Assembly: GCA_002683575.1 (NCBI GenBank)
Contig: NYTP01000044.1
Span: 21,705-55,234, forward strand
Reading direction: 5' to 3'
Source: Bermanella sp.
GTDB taxonomy: Bacteria > Pseudomonadota > Gammaproteobacteria > Pseudomonadales > Oceanobacteraceae
Length of the DNA: 33,530 nt
The position numbers and the translations under genes are program-made. The notes beneath the pieces are model-generated. The model made no database searches. It worked only from the letters and a program-made list of their open reading frames with translations, and was not told the DNA's origin. Of this stretch, positions 1-9,579 are shown piece by piece (the stretch's first letter is position 1; the number at the start of each line of letters is the position of its first letter).

Positions 1-618
1 ACCAACGGCACGCGTGTTTTTGTGCAGTCGGGTATTAAAGATGCATTTATGGCTCAGTTACTCAAACGCACCCAGGAAAATATTGTGTGCGGTGACCCGA
101 TGAACCCCGATGTGAACTTTGGCGCGCTGATCTCGAAAAAGCATCATGACCTGGTCATGGGGTATATCAATAAAGGTCAGGCTGAGGGTGCGGTACTAGC
201 GTGTGGTGGTGAAAGCCTTCACCCGCAAGGTTGCGAAAACGGTTATTTTATTGCACCGACTATTTTTACCGACTGCACCGACGATATGACCATCGTTAAA
301 GAAGAAATTTTTGGCCCAGTAATGTCGGTACTGGAATTCGCGTCTGAAGAAGAAGTGGTCGATCGTGCCAATGATACTGAGCTTGGCTTAGCGGCAGGAG
401 TCTTTACCAAAGACATTCGTCGTGCGCATCGTGTGATTCATAAGATTCAAGCCGGTATTTGTTGGATTAATGCCTATGGTAATTCACCATCACAAATGCC
501 AGTGGGTGGGTTTAAATCATCCGGTTTAGGTCGTGAAAATGGCATAGAGACTTTGCGTCATTATACTCAGATTAAATCTGTGTATGTGGGCATGAACCCA
601 ATAGAAAGCCCGTTTTAG
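1..618 (+). CDS. betB: Betaine-aldehyde dehydrogenase, C-terminal part (5' truncated by window edge)
   Basis: Frame is open from base 1 (TNGTRVFVQSGIKDAFMAQLLKRT...); ALDH C-terminal motifs EEIFGPVMSVLEF, AGICWINAYGNSPSQMPVGGFKSSGLGRENG; followed directly by betA. Confidence 0.93.
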   Translation, partial: TNGTRVFVQSGIKDAFMAQLLKRTQENIVCGDPMNPDVNFGALISKKHHDLVMGYINKGQAEGAVLACGGESLHPQGCENGYFIAPTIFTDCTDDMTIVKEEIFGPVMSVLEFASEEEVVDRANDTELGLAAGVFTKDIRRAHRVIHKIQAGICWINAYGNSPSQMPVGGFKSSGLGRENGIETLRHYTQIKSVYVGMNPIESPF

Positions 619-624
619 GAGTCG

Positions 625-2298
625 ATGATGAGTGAATATGATTACATAGTTGTCGGTGCGGGCTCAGCCGGTTGTGTGTTGGCCAATCGATTAACCGAAG
701 ATGCGGATAAGCGCGTACTGTTAATTGAAACCGGCGGCAGCGATCGCAGTATTTTTATTCAGATGCCAACTGCACTGTCTATTCCCATGAGCACCAACAA
801 ATACGCGTGGCAGTTTCATACTGACCCTGAGCCGTATCTAGATAACCGCGAAATGCACTGCCCAAGGGGCAAGGTGCTGGGTGGTTCATCCTCCATAAAC
901 GGTATGGTGTATGTGCGTGGCCATGCCCGTGACTTTGATGAGTGGGCGGATCAAGGGGCAAAGAATTGGGATTACGCAAACTGCTTACCCTATTTTAAAA
1001 AAGCGGAAACCTGGGCATTTGGTGGTGACGAATATCGAGGCGATTGCGGTCCTCTGGCCACCAATAACGGCAATAATATGCAAAACCCTTTGTATAAAGC
1101 GTTTATCGAAGCCGGTAAACAAGCTGGTTATGGGTTTACAGCGGACTACAACGGTCGTCAACAAGAAGGCTTCGGCCCGATGCACATGACGGTTAAAAAC
1201 GGTGTGCGCTGGTCAACCGCCAATGCGTATTTGCGCCCAGCCATGAAGCGCGCCAATTTAACGGTCATGACCCATGCTCAGGTGCATAAAGTATTATTAG
1301 AAGGCAAGCGCGCAACTGGTGTGCGTGTTGAGCGCAAAGGTCGTATTGAAGATATTATGGCGAACCAAGAAGTCATTTTATCGGCAGGCTCCGTGGGTTC
1401 GCCACATATTTTGCAGCTATCAGGCATTGGTGCACCAAGTGTATTAAAAGATGCTGGCATTGAGGTTCAGCATGAATTAGCCGGTGTCGGTGAAAACTTA
1501 CAGGACCATCTAGAGTTTTATTTTCAGTTCAAATGTAAGCAGCCGATCACACTCAATAGCAAGCTGGGTTTGTGGAGCAAGTTTTTAATTGGTAGTCGTT
1601 GGTTGTTTAATCGTACCGGTTTAGGGGCAACCAATCACTTTGAGTCATGTGGTTTTATTCGCTCTAAAGCGGGTGTCGAATGGCCAGATTTGCAGTATCA
1701 CTTTTTACCTGCGGCGATGCGTTATGACGGTAAAGTGGCGTTTGATGGTCATGGTTTTCAAGTGCATATCGGGCACAATAAACCTAAGAGTCGTGGCCAT
1801 GTGCATGTGCGCAGTAGTAACCCCCATGATCATCCGTCCATTCAGTTTAACTATTTGCAGTCAGAGGTAGACCGAGAAGGCTTCCGTGACTGTGTCAAAC
1901 TGACCCGTGAAATTATTAATCAGCCTGCGTTTGATGAATACCGTGATGGTGAGATTCAACCTGGCGAAGCTGTGCAAACCGATGAACAGATCGACGCCTT
2001 TGTTCGCAGTGCCGTTGAAAGTGCGTACCATCCGTCTTGCTCTTGTCGCATGGGTGAAGACGACATGGCGGTGGTGGATAGTGAAACACGAGTGCGCGGT
2101 ATTGCTGGGTTAAGGGTCGTGGACTCCTCTATTTTCCCAACCATTCCAAACGGCAACTTAAATGCTCCCACTATTATGGTGGCTGAGCGAGCGGCGGATA
2201 TGATTCGAGGCAAAACAATGGCACCCGTATCAGATGCGCAAGTGGAAATGGATGCAAACTGGGAAACGCGCCAACGCACAAATCCAGTTAAGCCCTAA
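625..2298 (+). CDS. betA: Choline dehydrogenase (GMC oxidoreductase)
   Basis: N-terminal FAD motif [20 protein letters not shown] signatures [28 protein letters not shown] and [27 protein letters not shown]; 6 bp after betB. Confidence 0.96.
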   Translation: MMSEYDYIVVGAGSAGCVLANRLTEDADKRVLLIETGGSDRSIFIQMPTALSIPMSTNKYAWQFHTDPEPYLDNREMHCPRGKVLGGSSSINGMVYVRGHARDFDEWADQGAKNWDYANCLPYFKKAETWAFGGDEYRGDCGPLATNNGNNMQNPLYKAFIEAGKQAGYGFTADYNGRQQEGFGPMHMTVKNGVRWSTANAYLRPAMKRANLTVMTHAQVHKVLLEGKRATGVRVERKGRIEDIMANQEVILSAGSVGSPHILQLSGIGAPSVLKDAGIEVQHELAGVGENLQDHLEFYFQFKCKQPITLNSKLGLWSKFLIGSRWLFNRTGLGATNHFESCGFIRSKAGVEWPDLQYHFLPAAMRYDGKVAFDGHGFQVHIGHNKPKSRGHVHVRSSNPHDHPSIQFNYLQSEVDREGFRDCVKLTREIINQPAFDEYRDGEIQPGEAVQTDEQIDAFVRSAVESAYHPSCSCRMGEDDMAVVDSETRVRGIAGLRVVDSSIFPTIPNGNLNAPTIMVAERAADMIRGKTMAPVSDAQVEMDANWETRQRTNPVKP

Positions 2299-2369
2299 AG
2301 ATTGAAAGAAACCGAGAAAATGCGGGTTGTGAATATCGACCCGCTCTAATAACTAAACGGAGAAAAAGC

Positions 2370-3293
2370 ATGAAGTTATTGAGAAGTATAGTGGCAACGG
2401 CATTGGCCGTAGTGGCATCGGCCAGTATGGCCGGTCAGTGTGAGAAAGTTCGTTTTTCTGACGTAGGCTGGACAGACATCACCGCGACCACCGCATTAAG
2501 TTCTGTTGTCTTAGAAGGACTTGGCTACAAGCCAAGCACGCAAATGTTATCTGTGCCGGTAACCTATAAGTCCTTAGAAAATGGCGACATCGATATTTTC
2601 CTTGGTAACTGGATGCCAACCATGGAAGGGGATATTCGTCCTTACCTAAATCGCGGCACAGTGGAAACCGTAAAAACCAACTTAACCGGTGCAAAATACA
2701 CCTTGGCAGTGCCTAAGTATGTATACGATGCTGGCGTGAAAAGCTTCGCTGACATTGCAAAGTTTGCGGATAACTTTGATGAAAAAATTTACGGCATCGA
2801 GCCAGGTAATGACGGTAACCGTTTGATCCAAGACATGATTGATCAAAATGCATTTGCATTAAAAGACTTCGAAGTGGTTGAGTCCAGTGAAGCGGGTATG
2901 TTGTCACAGCTTAAGCGTAAAGTGCGTCGTGATAAGTGGATTGTATTTCTAGGTTGGGAGCCACACCCAATGAACAGCAACTTTGAAATTGCTTACTTAA
3001 CCGGTGGTGATGATTTCTTTGGCCCAGATTTAGGTGGTGCCAGCGTTATGACGAATGTGCGAAAAGGTTACATCCAAGAATGTGCAAATGTAGGTCGCTT
3101 CCTTAATAACTTAGATTTCACTTTAACGTTAGAAAACGAAGTGATGAAAGCCATTTTGGATGATAAGAAAAAACCTGAAGATGCGGCGCGTAGCTGGTTA
3201 AAAGCGAATCCTGCTGTATTGGATACTTGGTTAGATGGCGTGACTACATTAGATGGTAAGCCAGGCGTGCCAGCAGTTAAAGCGTCTCTATAA
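2370..3293 (+). CDS. choX: Choline ABC transporter, periplasmic substrate-binding protein
   Basis: Signal peptide; OpuAC-like sequence (CEKVRFSDVGWTDITATTALSSVVLEGLGY, DIFLGNWMPTME); sits between betA and the permease gene. Confidence 0.92.
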   Translation: MKLLRSIVATALAVVASASMAGQCEKVRFSDVGWTDITATTALSSVVLEGLGYKPSTQMLSVPVTYKSLENGDIDIFLGNWMPTMEGDIRPYLNRGTVETVKTNLTGAKYTLAVPKYVYDAGVKSFADIAKFADNFDEKIYGIEPGNDGNRLIQDMIDQNAFALKDFEVVESSEAGMLSQLKRKVRRDKWIVFLGWEPHPMNSNFEIAYLTGGDDFFGPDLGGASVMTNVRKGYIQECANVGRFLNNLDFTLTLENEVMKAILDDKKKPEDAARSWLKANPAVLDTWLDGVTTLDGKPGVPAVKASL

Positions 3294-3302
3294 AGTTGTT
3301 AT

Positions 3303-3336
3303 AAGTGAGCCGTTTTGCTCAAGCAAAACCGCACTT
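3303..3336 (+). other. Hairpin just after choX (possible mRNA-stabilising/attenuating element)
   Basis: GTTTTGC (3312-3318) TCAA GCAAAAC (3323-3329), with outer AAGTG/CACTT pairing; no long T-run follows. Confidence 0.5.
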
Positions 3337-3450
3337 GTATTTTATATCTGAAACTTTAAGAGTTTCTCAATCCTAATAGGCGGTGTTTCATTTCTTGATG
3401 CCGCCATGACCAGGAGCTGACTGCAACAGTGGTCAGCTACCATTTAAGCT

Positions 3451-4281
3451 ATGGAAAATTACAAATTACCGCTCGGTGAATATATCGAGTTATTCTTCGA
3501 TTGGCTGGTGGGTGTGGCTGCCGGTTTTTTTGATGCGATCTCAATGTCATTGGAGTGGCTCATCACTTCTTTTACCGATGTTTTACTCTGGCTACCACCG
3601 GCATTATTTATTGCTTTATTGGCAGGCTTTGCGCTTTGGTTGCATCGTTCTTGGGGATTACTGGTGTTTGTGGTTGTCTCCCTTTTGCTCATCTGGAACC
3701 TGGGCTACTGGGAAGAGATGATGCAAACCTTATCATTGGTATTATTTGCCACTGTGTTCTGTGTTTTGTTGGCATTGCCTCTAGGCATATACGCGGCCCA
3801 TCATCCATGGATGTATACCATGCTGCGACCCATTCTTGATTTGATGCAAACCGTGCCGCCGTTTGTGTATTTAATTCCTACTTTAACCTTGTTTGGTTTA
3901 GGTGTGGTGCCTGGTTTAATCTCAACCATTATTTTTGCCATCGCGGCACCTGTGCGTCTGACGTACCTTGGTATTTCTGCGGTGCCAAAAGAGTTGGTAG
4001 AAGCGGGGCAATCGTTCGGTGCAACCCACCGTCAACTATTGTGGCGTATTGAGCTACCAGCTGCCGCTTCTAGTATTGCTGCGGGTATTACCCAGTGCAT
4101 CATGTTGTCACTTTCTATGGTAGTGATTGCCGCACTTGTGGGAGCTGATGGCCTTGGGAAACCGGTTGTACGTGCATTAAATACCGTTGATATTGCATCG
4201 GGTTTTGAAGCCGGACTTGCCATCGTATTGTTGGCCATTGTGTTGGATCGTTTGTTTAAGCAACCAGAGGCCGTGAAGTAA
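3451..4281 (+). CDS. choW: Choline ABC transporter permease
   Basis: Multi-TM protein, ProW-like EAA loop (VPKELVEAGQSFGATHRQLLWRIELPAA). Confidence 0.92.
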   Translation: MENYKLPLGEYIELFFDWLVGVAAGFFDAISMSLEWLITSFTDVLLWLPPALFIALLAGFALWLHRSWGLLVFVVVSLLLIWNLGYWEEMMQTLSLVLFATVFCVLLALPLGIYAAHHPWMYTMLRPILDLMQTVPPFVYLIPTLTLFGLGVVPGLISTIIFAIAAPVRLTYLGISAVPKELVEAGQSFGATHRQLLWRIELPAAASSIAAGITQCIMLSLSMVVIAALVGADGLGKPVVRALNTVDIASGFEAGLAIVLLAIVLDRLFKQPEAVK

Positions 4282-4282
4282 T

Positions 4283-5452
4283 ATGATCGAAATTAATAAT
4301 CTGGATGTAGTATTCGGTAAGAAACCAGAGGCGGCTTTACCCTTACTTGATCAAGGAATGGACCGCGAACAAATCCGAAATGAAACCGGTTTGGTTGTGG
4401 GTGTTAAGAATGCCACATTAAAAGTTGGCCGAGGTGAAATTTGCGTATTGATGGGGTTATCCGGCTCGGGTAAATCCAGCCTATTGCGTTGTATTAATGG
4501 TTTGAATCCCGTTGCTCGCGGTGAAATTCTCATTTCACGAAATGGCGAAATGGTGGATTTTGTTGGCAGCGACGCAGTCACTAAACGTGAAATATGCCAA
4601 CGTGATATTTCCATGGTCTTTCAAAAATTCGCCTTGATGCCATGGTTAACCGTTGCTGAAAATGTCGCAATGCCTTTAGAAATTCAAGGGCTAGATAAAG
4701 CTGAAATTAAGCGTCGTACGCAAGAGCAACTTGAGCTGGTGGGTTTAAGTGAGTGGAGCAATCTCAAGCCCTCAAAACTATCAGGTGGCATGCAGCAGCG
4801 AGTGGGTCTTGCCCGTGCGCTTGCCATGGAAACCGATATTTTATTGATGGATGAGCCTTTTTCAGCACTGGACCCTCTTATTCGTACTCAGCTACAAGAT
4901 GACTTATTAGAGCTACAGGAAAAGCTTAAGAAAACCATTATTTTTGTGAGCCATGATTTAGACGAAGCGTTAAAACTGGGTAACCATATTGCTATCATGA
5001 AAGATGGCGAAATCGTCCAACATGGTAAGCCCGAAGACATCGTATTGAATCCTGAGACCGATTACGTGAGGGATTTTGTGGCCCATACAAACCCGTTAAA
5101 TGTTTTGCGTGCTACATCCATCATGCGTGAGCTAAGTTCGGTATGGGAAGCAAGTAATGGTTACTGCTTAAGTAAGAAAAATGACATCTGGTTGAGCAAT
5201 GATCAAAAAGCGGTTCGCTATAATAATGAATCCATTGAGGTTCATCATTGGCAGGCGCAAGATGATGTGGCGTCTTACCGTTCGATGCCGGTTTGTGTGC
5301 CGGTGGATATGCCCATAAGAGATGTGATGGAAATTCGTTACCTAACCGGTTACCCAGTATTGATTCGCGATGGCGATGAAATGACAGGAGTCATTGGTGA
5401 TCGTGAGTTATACCATACTCTGTTAGGCAAAATGCTATCGGACGATAATTGA
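4283..5452 (+). CDS. choV: Choline ABC transporter ATP-binding protein (with CBS-like C-terminus)
   Basis: Walker A GLSGSGKSS, signature LSGGMQQRVGLARALA, Walker B ILLMDEPFSALDP; ProV-type N-terminal extension; starts 1 bp after the choW stop. Confidence 0.94.
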   Translation: MIEINNLDVVFGKKPEAALPLLDQGMDREQIRNETGLVVGVKNATLKVGRGEICVLMGLSGSGKSSLLRCINGLNPVARGEILISRNGEMVDFVGSDAVTKREICQRDISMVFQKFALMPWLTVAENVAMPLEIQGLDKAEIKRRTQEQLELVGLSEWSNLKPSKLSGGMQQRVGLARALAMETDILLMDEPFSALDPLIRTQLQDDLLELQEKLKKTIIFVSHDLDEALKLGNHIAIMKDGEIVQHGKPEDIVLNPETDYVRDFVAHTNPLNVLRATSIMRELSSVWEASNGYCLSKKNDIWLSNDQKAVRYNNESIEVHHWQAQDDVASYRSMPVCVPVDMPIRDVMEIRYLTGYPVLIRDGDEMTGVIGDRELYHTLLGKMLSDDN

Positions 5453-5497
5453 TTTATTTTATTAAATTAAAGCGATCTTAGTCTTAATACTAAAATG

Positions 5498-5546
5498 CGC
5501 CTGCTATTTACTCAGTGTTAATGAGTGTAAGTAGCAGGCGTTTTTT
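5498..5546 (+). terminator. Rho-independent terminator after choV
   Basis: Inverted repeat CGCCTGCTA.TTACTCA / TGAGTGTAAGTAGCAGGCG followed by TTTTTT. Confidence 0.85.
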
Positions 5547-5553
5547 ATGTGGA

Positions 5554-7092
5554 TCACTTAAACTTGTGTTTAATAATAACGGTTGTGCTGTTTAATTTTA
5601 ATTGACTAGGAATCGATGGTAACGGTGCCGAGTCTCTAATGGCGTCACGCACTTCTTTATTCAAAATATCATGGCGGCTAATGTTTTTATCCGTTATCTG
5701 CAAGATGTCTCCTTCCTTTGAAATGCTGACTGCCATTTCTACACTGCCTTTTTGATTTAAGTTTTTAGCCCAAACAGGGTATTCGATTTGATTGTTAATA
5801 ATGGTTTTAACATCATCAATATACTGACTTAATATCGACTTGTACTGAGCGCGACTTATGCCTTTTGTATTGTTGAGTGAATCAGGCAGGGTCGGTTTTT
5901 TAAGATACGGTTGATCATCGGATTTAGGATCAAAGTTATAACTAATACTCATGGGCCATTGATTGCCCGGTAGTGCATCAGGTGGCAATATAAACGGTGT
6001 GACATTTAAAATGGCTCGGGTCAATTCGGTTACCAGTAGTCCGGATACTTGTGAGTTGTCACCTTTAATATCACTGACTTCCGCTTGTCGATTAACTGAG
6101 AAGTTAAGCGTAACGTTTCCTTTCTGGCCGAATTTTTTCGCCCACGCAGGGTATTCCACTGCATTTCGAATCTCGCGGATGAGTTCCCATCGGTATAAGT
6201 TAAGATAGTATTGATTCTCTTGCGCAATGACCTTTTTGCTTTTGGATGTTGATGGCTTAGACGGTGCACTTACGATTTTTTTCTTTTTTGTAATGGCTTT
6301 CTTTTTAGCGACAGACTTCGGTGGTTGATAGGTTTTCTTTCTTTTCTTTTCAGCTTTTTGTTTCGCTAATAATAAGGCATTGGCTTGTGCTTGATTTTCA
6401 GCTTTTTGCTTGGCTTGTCTCGCGCGTTCTAACTTCTCTTTTTCAATCGCTTCTTTTGCACGTAGATCAGCCAATAACGCATTCTCTCTTTTGGTGATCC
6501 ATGAGGCGATTAATTGGGTTCTGCTGGAAGAGTAAGTTATAGAGTTGTAACGATTTAATAGCGCTTGATTATTCTCTGGACTATTACCAAGGATGCCGTC
6601 TTTAAATTCTCCAGTGGGCGGTAATTTACCAATCCAAGCATTGAGTAAAAAATCAAATAGTTCAGAGGTCGGAGTATTGATTACTTTGACATCATTAATT
6701 TTAATAATGGTGCCTACGCTTGAAATGTAGTCGATGGTGATCTCATCGCCTCTGATGAGGTTGTCATCTAAAAAGCCCGTAAAGGTTAACAAATGATCGG
6801 TTAAGTTACTGCTGCCCTGTGCTGTGTTATTAATAGCAATGTCATTTTGCCATTGCAAAGACCAGCGTCTAGGGCTCCAGCGTTTCGCCATTACTTTTAG
6901 AGCCATGCGTTTGCTGGTGCCATTTTGATGGATGGATTTGGGATCGTTAGACTTTTCTGTTAAATACAGGGCACCAATATAAAATTCTTTTCTAAGTTGG
7001 GTGTAAGAACCTATTCCATTTAGTTCTAATGCAAAGCTACTTTGAATGAAAGAAAAGCTAAGTAGGGCGCATAAAATTGTTTTAATAATCAT
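5554..7092 (-). CDS. Secreted chalcone-isomerase-like domain protein fused to a Lys/Ala-rich linker and two TonB C-terminal-like domains
   Basis: Signal peptide; N-terminal LELNGIGSYTQLRKEFYIGALYLTE resembles bacterial chalcone-isomerase-like proteins; tandem YPAWAKKFGQKGNVTLNFSVNRQAEV and YPVWAKNLNQKGSVEMAVSISKEGDI resemble TonB_C. Confidence 0.7.
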   Translation of the reverse strand: MIIKTILCALLSFSFIQSSFALELNGIGSYTQLRKEFYIGALYLTEKSNDPKSIHQNGTSKRMALKVMAKRWSPRRWSLQWQNDIAINNTAQGSSNLTDHLLTFTGFLDDNLIRGDEITIDYISSVGTIIKINDVKVINTPTSELFDFLLNAWIGKLPPTGEFKDGILGNSPENNQALLNRYNSITYSSSRTQLIASWITKRENALLADLRAKEAIEKEKLERARQAKQKAENQAQANALLLAKQKAEKKRKKTYQPPKSVAKKKAITKKKKIVSAPSKPSTSKSKKVIAQENQYYLNLYRWELIREIRNAVEYPAWAKKFGQKGNVTLNFSVNRQAEVSDIKGDNSQVSGLLVTELTRAILNVTPFILPPDALPGNQWPMSISYNFDPKSDDQPYLKKPTLPDSLNNTKGISRAQYKSILSQYIDDVKTIINNQIEYPVWAKNLNQKGSVEMAVSISKEGDILQITDKNISRHDILNKEVRDAIRDSAPLPSIPSQLKLNSTTVIIKHKFK

Positions 7093-7193
7093 AGGTTCTA
7101 AGCCTTGCAGTATCTATCGATAGTATAGACTAGATTACCGGCCCGCGACCTTGACGGTATTGACTTAGTGAGATGGCTAAGTCGTGAAAAGGG

Positions 7194-7742
7194 TTAATCA
7201 AACTCCCAATGTTTGATGACGACTAAGAATTTCCATTGCCCTTGGCTTATGCGAATTCGCTCAGGCAAGGCGTAATAGTCGTTATACCTTAAGAACTCCA
7301 CCTTCCATTTATCTTGTTTTATTTGCGACAGTTGCTTGTTTTTATTCATATCACGCTGAGCCGGGCTATAAGGCGCAACCTGACCCTTTAGCCAAAAGGG
7401 TAAATTTTCAATAGGGAAAAACCAGCCAAGCTCTTCATAGATTAATTGCTGAGGATTAATGCCTTCAACGGTTTTACCCCCTTGGGTCAGACTGATGCTA
7501 GCGATATTACCCTGGATACGAGTGCTACCAACACTGAACGGGCCGCTGACATATATATCAAAGTCTTTACCTTGTTGTTTCCATAGAATAAACCCAGCCA
7601 CGCTTTGAGTTGGCGTAGTAATGCCGATCTTACCGCTAACGGCCCAGTTACTTTGTGCGGGTGAATCAGGAACCGTACTGCAGGCAAGCAAAAGCTGGCA
7701 CAAGGCCAGCGTGAAAATCAGTTTCAACATGTTATAAATCAA
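7194..7742 (-). CDS. lolB: Outer-membrane lipoprotein insertion protein LolB
   Basis: Lipobox LLLACS, WAVSGKIGI, FDIYVSGPFSVGSTRI; located next to hemA/prfA as is common in gammaproteobacteria. Confidence 0.88.
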   Translation of the reverse strand: MIYNMLKLIFTLALCQLLLACSTVPDSPAQSNWAVSGKIGITTPTQSVAGFILWKQQGKDFDIYVSGPFSVGSTRIQGNIASISLTQGGKTVEGINPQQLIYEELGWFFPIENLPFWLKGQVAPYSPAQRDMNKNKQLSQIKQDKWKVEFLRYNDYYALPERIRISQGQWKFLVVIKHWEFD

Positions 7743-9423
7743 CTTCTAAACGCAGGAGGGTGTCTTTGAGAATATCGCTATCGGGGGTTTTGTTTAACGC
7801 TTTGCTCCAAATGGCTTTAGCTTGAGCGCGATCTTCCAGTGCCCAAAGCACTTCACCTAGGTGCGCAGCCACTTCGGCATCAGGAAACAAAGCAAAGGCT
7901 TGCTCTAATAATGTGAGCGCTTGTTTCAGTTTACCCATGCGGAAATATACCCAACCAAGGCTATCTAAAATGGCAGGATCTTTTGGTGCCAGTTGCAAAG
8001 CTTTTTCAATGAGAACCAGTGCTTCATCTAAGCGTGAAGTGCGATCCGCCAGAGTGTAACCCAGTGCATTTAAAGCGGTGGCATTGTCGGGCTCTAGGCT
8101 GATGATGTGATTGAGATCTTTTTCTAATTGATCAAGGTTGCCGAGTTTTTCAGCCACCATGGCCCTTGAGTAGCGTAAGTCTGTGCTGTCTTGGTAAGCT
8201 TTAAGGGCAGCGTTAAGTACTTTGAGCGAGGCATCATACTCACCAGAGCGATTGAGAATATCTACCTCCATTAAAAAATAGGCTTGCTGGTTTTCGTTGT
8301 CGATGGTGCGCTGTTGGCGAATATGGTTCAGAGCCTGCGAATGATTACCTTGCTTCATGTGAATATTAATAATGGCGCCTTGCGCCGCTAAATATTCACG
8401 GCCGCCTTTCATGGCTAGGTAATGATTCAATGCGGCAAGGTCGTTGCCTTGGTATTGTTCAATTCGGCCTAAATAATAATGGGCTTCACTTTGCATTTGA
8501 TGCAGATTAAGTAATTTTTGCAGTGATAATTTTGCAGCCGAATGGTCTTCCAGTTCTAATTGTGTCAGTGCTAATGGCAGCAAAATGTGCGCATCATTGG
8601 GGTGTTGTTCGTGTAACTCAGCAAACACCTTGCTGGCTTGTTTAATGTCTTTGTCTTTGATGAGCAGACGCGCCTTAAGCAAGGAAAAAGATTTATCCTG
8701 CTTAAATGTTTTGAGTGCCTGGTTAATGGTTTTAATGGCGCCTTTAAAGTCTTGCCCAGTAGCTTGTAAGCGTGCTTTTAAAGACCAAGCTGGATAAAAA
8801 TCAGGGTGCTGCTTTAAAAGTTCAGTGCAGATGGTCAGTGCTTGTTCGAGGTTGTTTTGCTGTTGGTGCAAGCTGGCGATGTTAAATAATAATGCTTGAT
8901 TTTCTTTATAGCGTGATACCAAAGGCGTAAGGGATTCCAGCCAAAGCTCTCGTGAGCCTTCTGTCATATCCACCCCTTGTAAGCTAATGAAGTTCACGTT
9001 GAGCATCGGCTCAAGGTCCAAGGCTTTTTGCAGGTGTAATGCCGACTCACTGAAGCGCGCTGCTTTTACTAGCTCGGAGCTGAGTGCTTGCTGGGCCAGA
9101 GGATTCTCTGCGTCCAACTTGACCCAGAGCGTGGCAGCATCCAGCGCTGCTTGGTCTGCACCAATAAATTGAGCAATCTGGGTGGCGCGGGCGGTTACAC
9201 CTGCGTCCTGGGTGCGGTGTGACTCTAACAAGTAGTTACCCAATGCCACATCATAAAGTTGTCGCTGGCCAGCCATTTCAGCCACAAGCAACGCATAAAA
9301 GGTGTTTACACTGTATTCATCGTCAGCAGTCTTCTTTTCTGGGTCATCCGAAGGTACAGCCGCCCAACTGGGCAGAGCCAGCAGTAGACTAAAAAGTGGA
9401 ACCAGTAATACGCGGTTTGTCAT
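7732..9423 (-). CDS. Tetratricopeptide-repeat periplasmic/envelope protein
   Basis: Signal peptide and many TPR units (e.g. PAILDSLGWVYFRMGKLKQALTLLEQAFALFP); 3' end overlaps the lolB start. Confidence 0.88.
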   Translation of the reverse strand: MTNRVLLVPLFSLLLALPSWAAVPSDDPEKKTADDEYSVNTFYALLVAEMAGQRQLYDVALGNYLLESHRTQDAGVTARATQIAQFIGADQAALDAATLWVKLDAENPLAQQALSSELVKAARFSESALHLQKALDLEPMLNVNFISLQGVDMTEGSRELWLESLTPLVSRYKENQALLFNIASLHQQQNNLEQALTICTELLKQHPDFYPAWSLKARLQATGQDFKGAIKTINQALKTFKQDKSFSLLKARLLIKDKDIKQASKVFAELHEQHPNDAHILLPLALTQLELEDHSAAKLSLQKLLNLHQMQSEAHYYLGRIEQYQGNDLAALNHYLAMKGGREYLAAQGAIINIHMKQGNHSQALNHIRQQRTIDNENQQAYFLMEVDILNRSGEYDASLKVLNAALKAYQDSTDLRYSRAMVAEKLGNLDQLEKDLNHIISLEPDNATALNALGYTLADRTSRLDEALVLIEKALQLAPKDPAILDSLGWVYFRMGKLKQALTLLEQAFALFPDAEVAAHLGEVLWALEDRAQAKAIWSKALNKTPDSDILKDTLLRLEVDL

Positions 9424-9579
9424 AATACCTCAGGGTGCCTAGGCAACGGTGTGTTAAATAGCGAGTTTTAAAAGCAAGCCAGCTATTTTGCGCAATAATA
9501 GATATAATACGGCTCTTTTTAATAAGTTTGAAATAAATGGCCCACATTTCGGTCCTTTCAACAGAAAACAAAGTAATAC

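Noticed and set aside
1956-2279. 107-aa minus-strand ORF inside betA
   Set aside because: Antisense shadow of conserved GMC oxidoreductase coding sequence.
7105-7130. Palindrome CTATCGATAG upstream of the CHI/TonB-C gene as an operator
   Set aside because: Short and isolated; no regulator or second copy to support it.
7732-9423. Possible DNA-level tandem repeats in the TPR gene
   Set aside because: Repetition is at the protein motif level; the nucleotide sequence does not show clear tandem copies.
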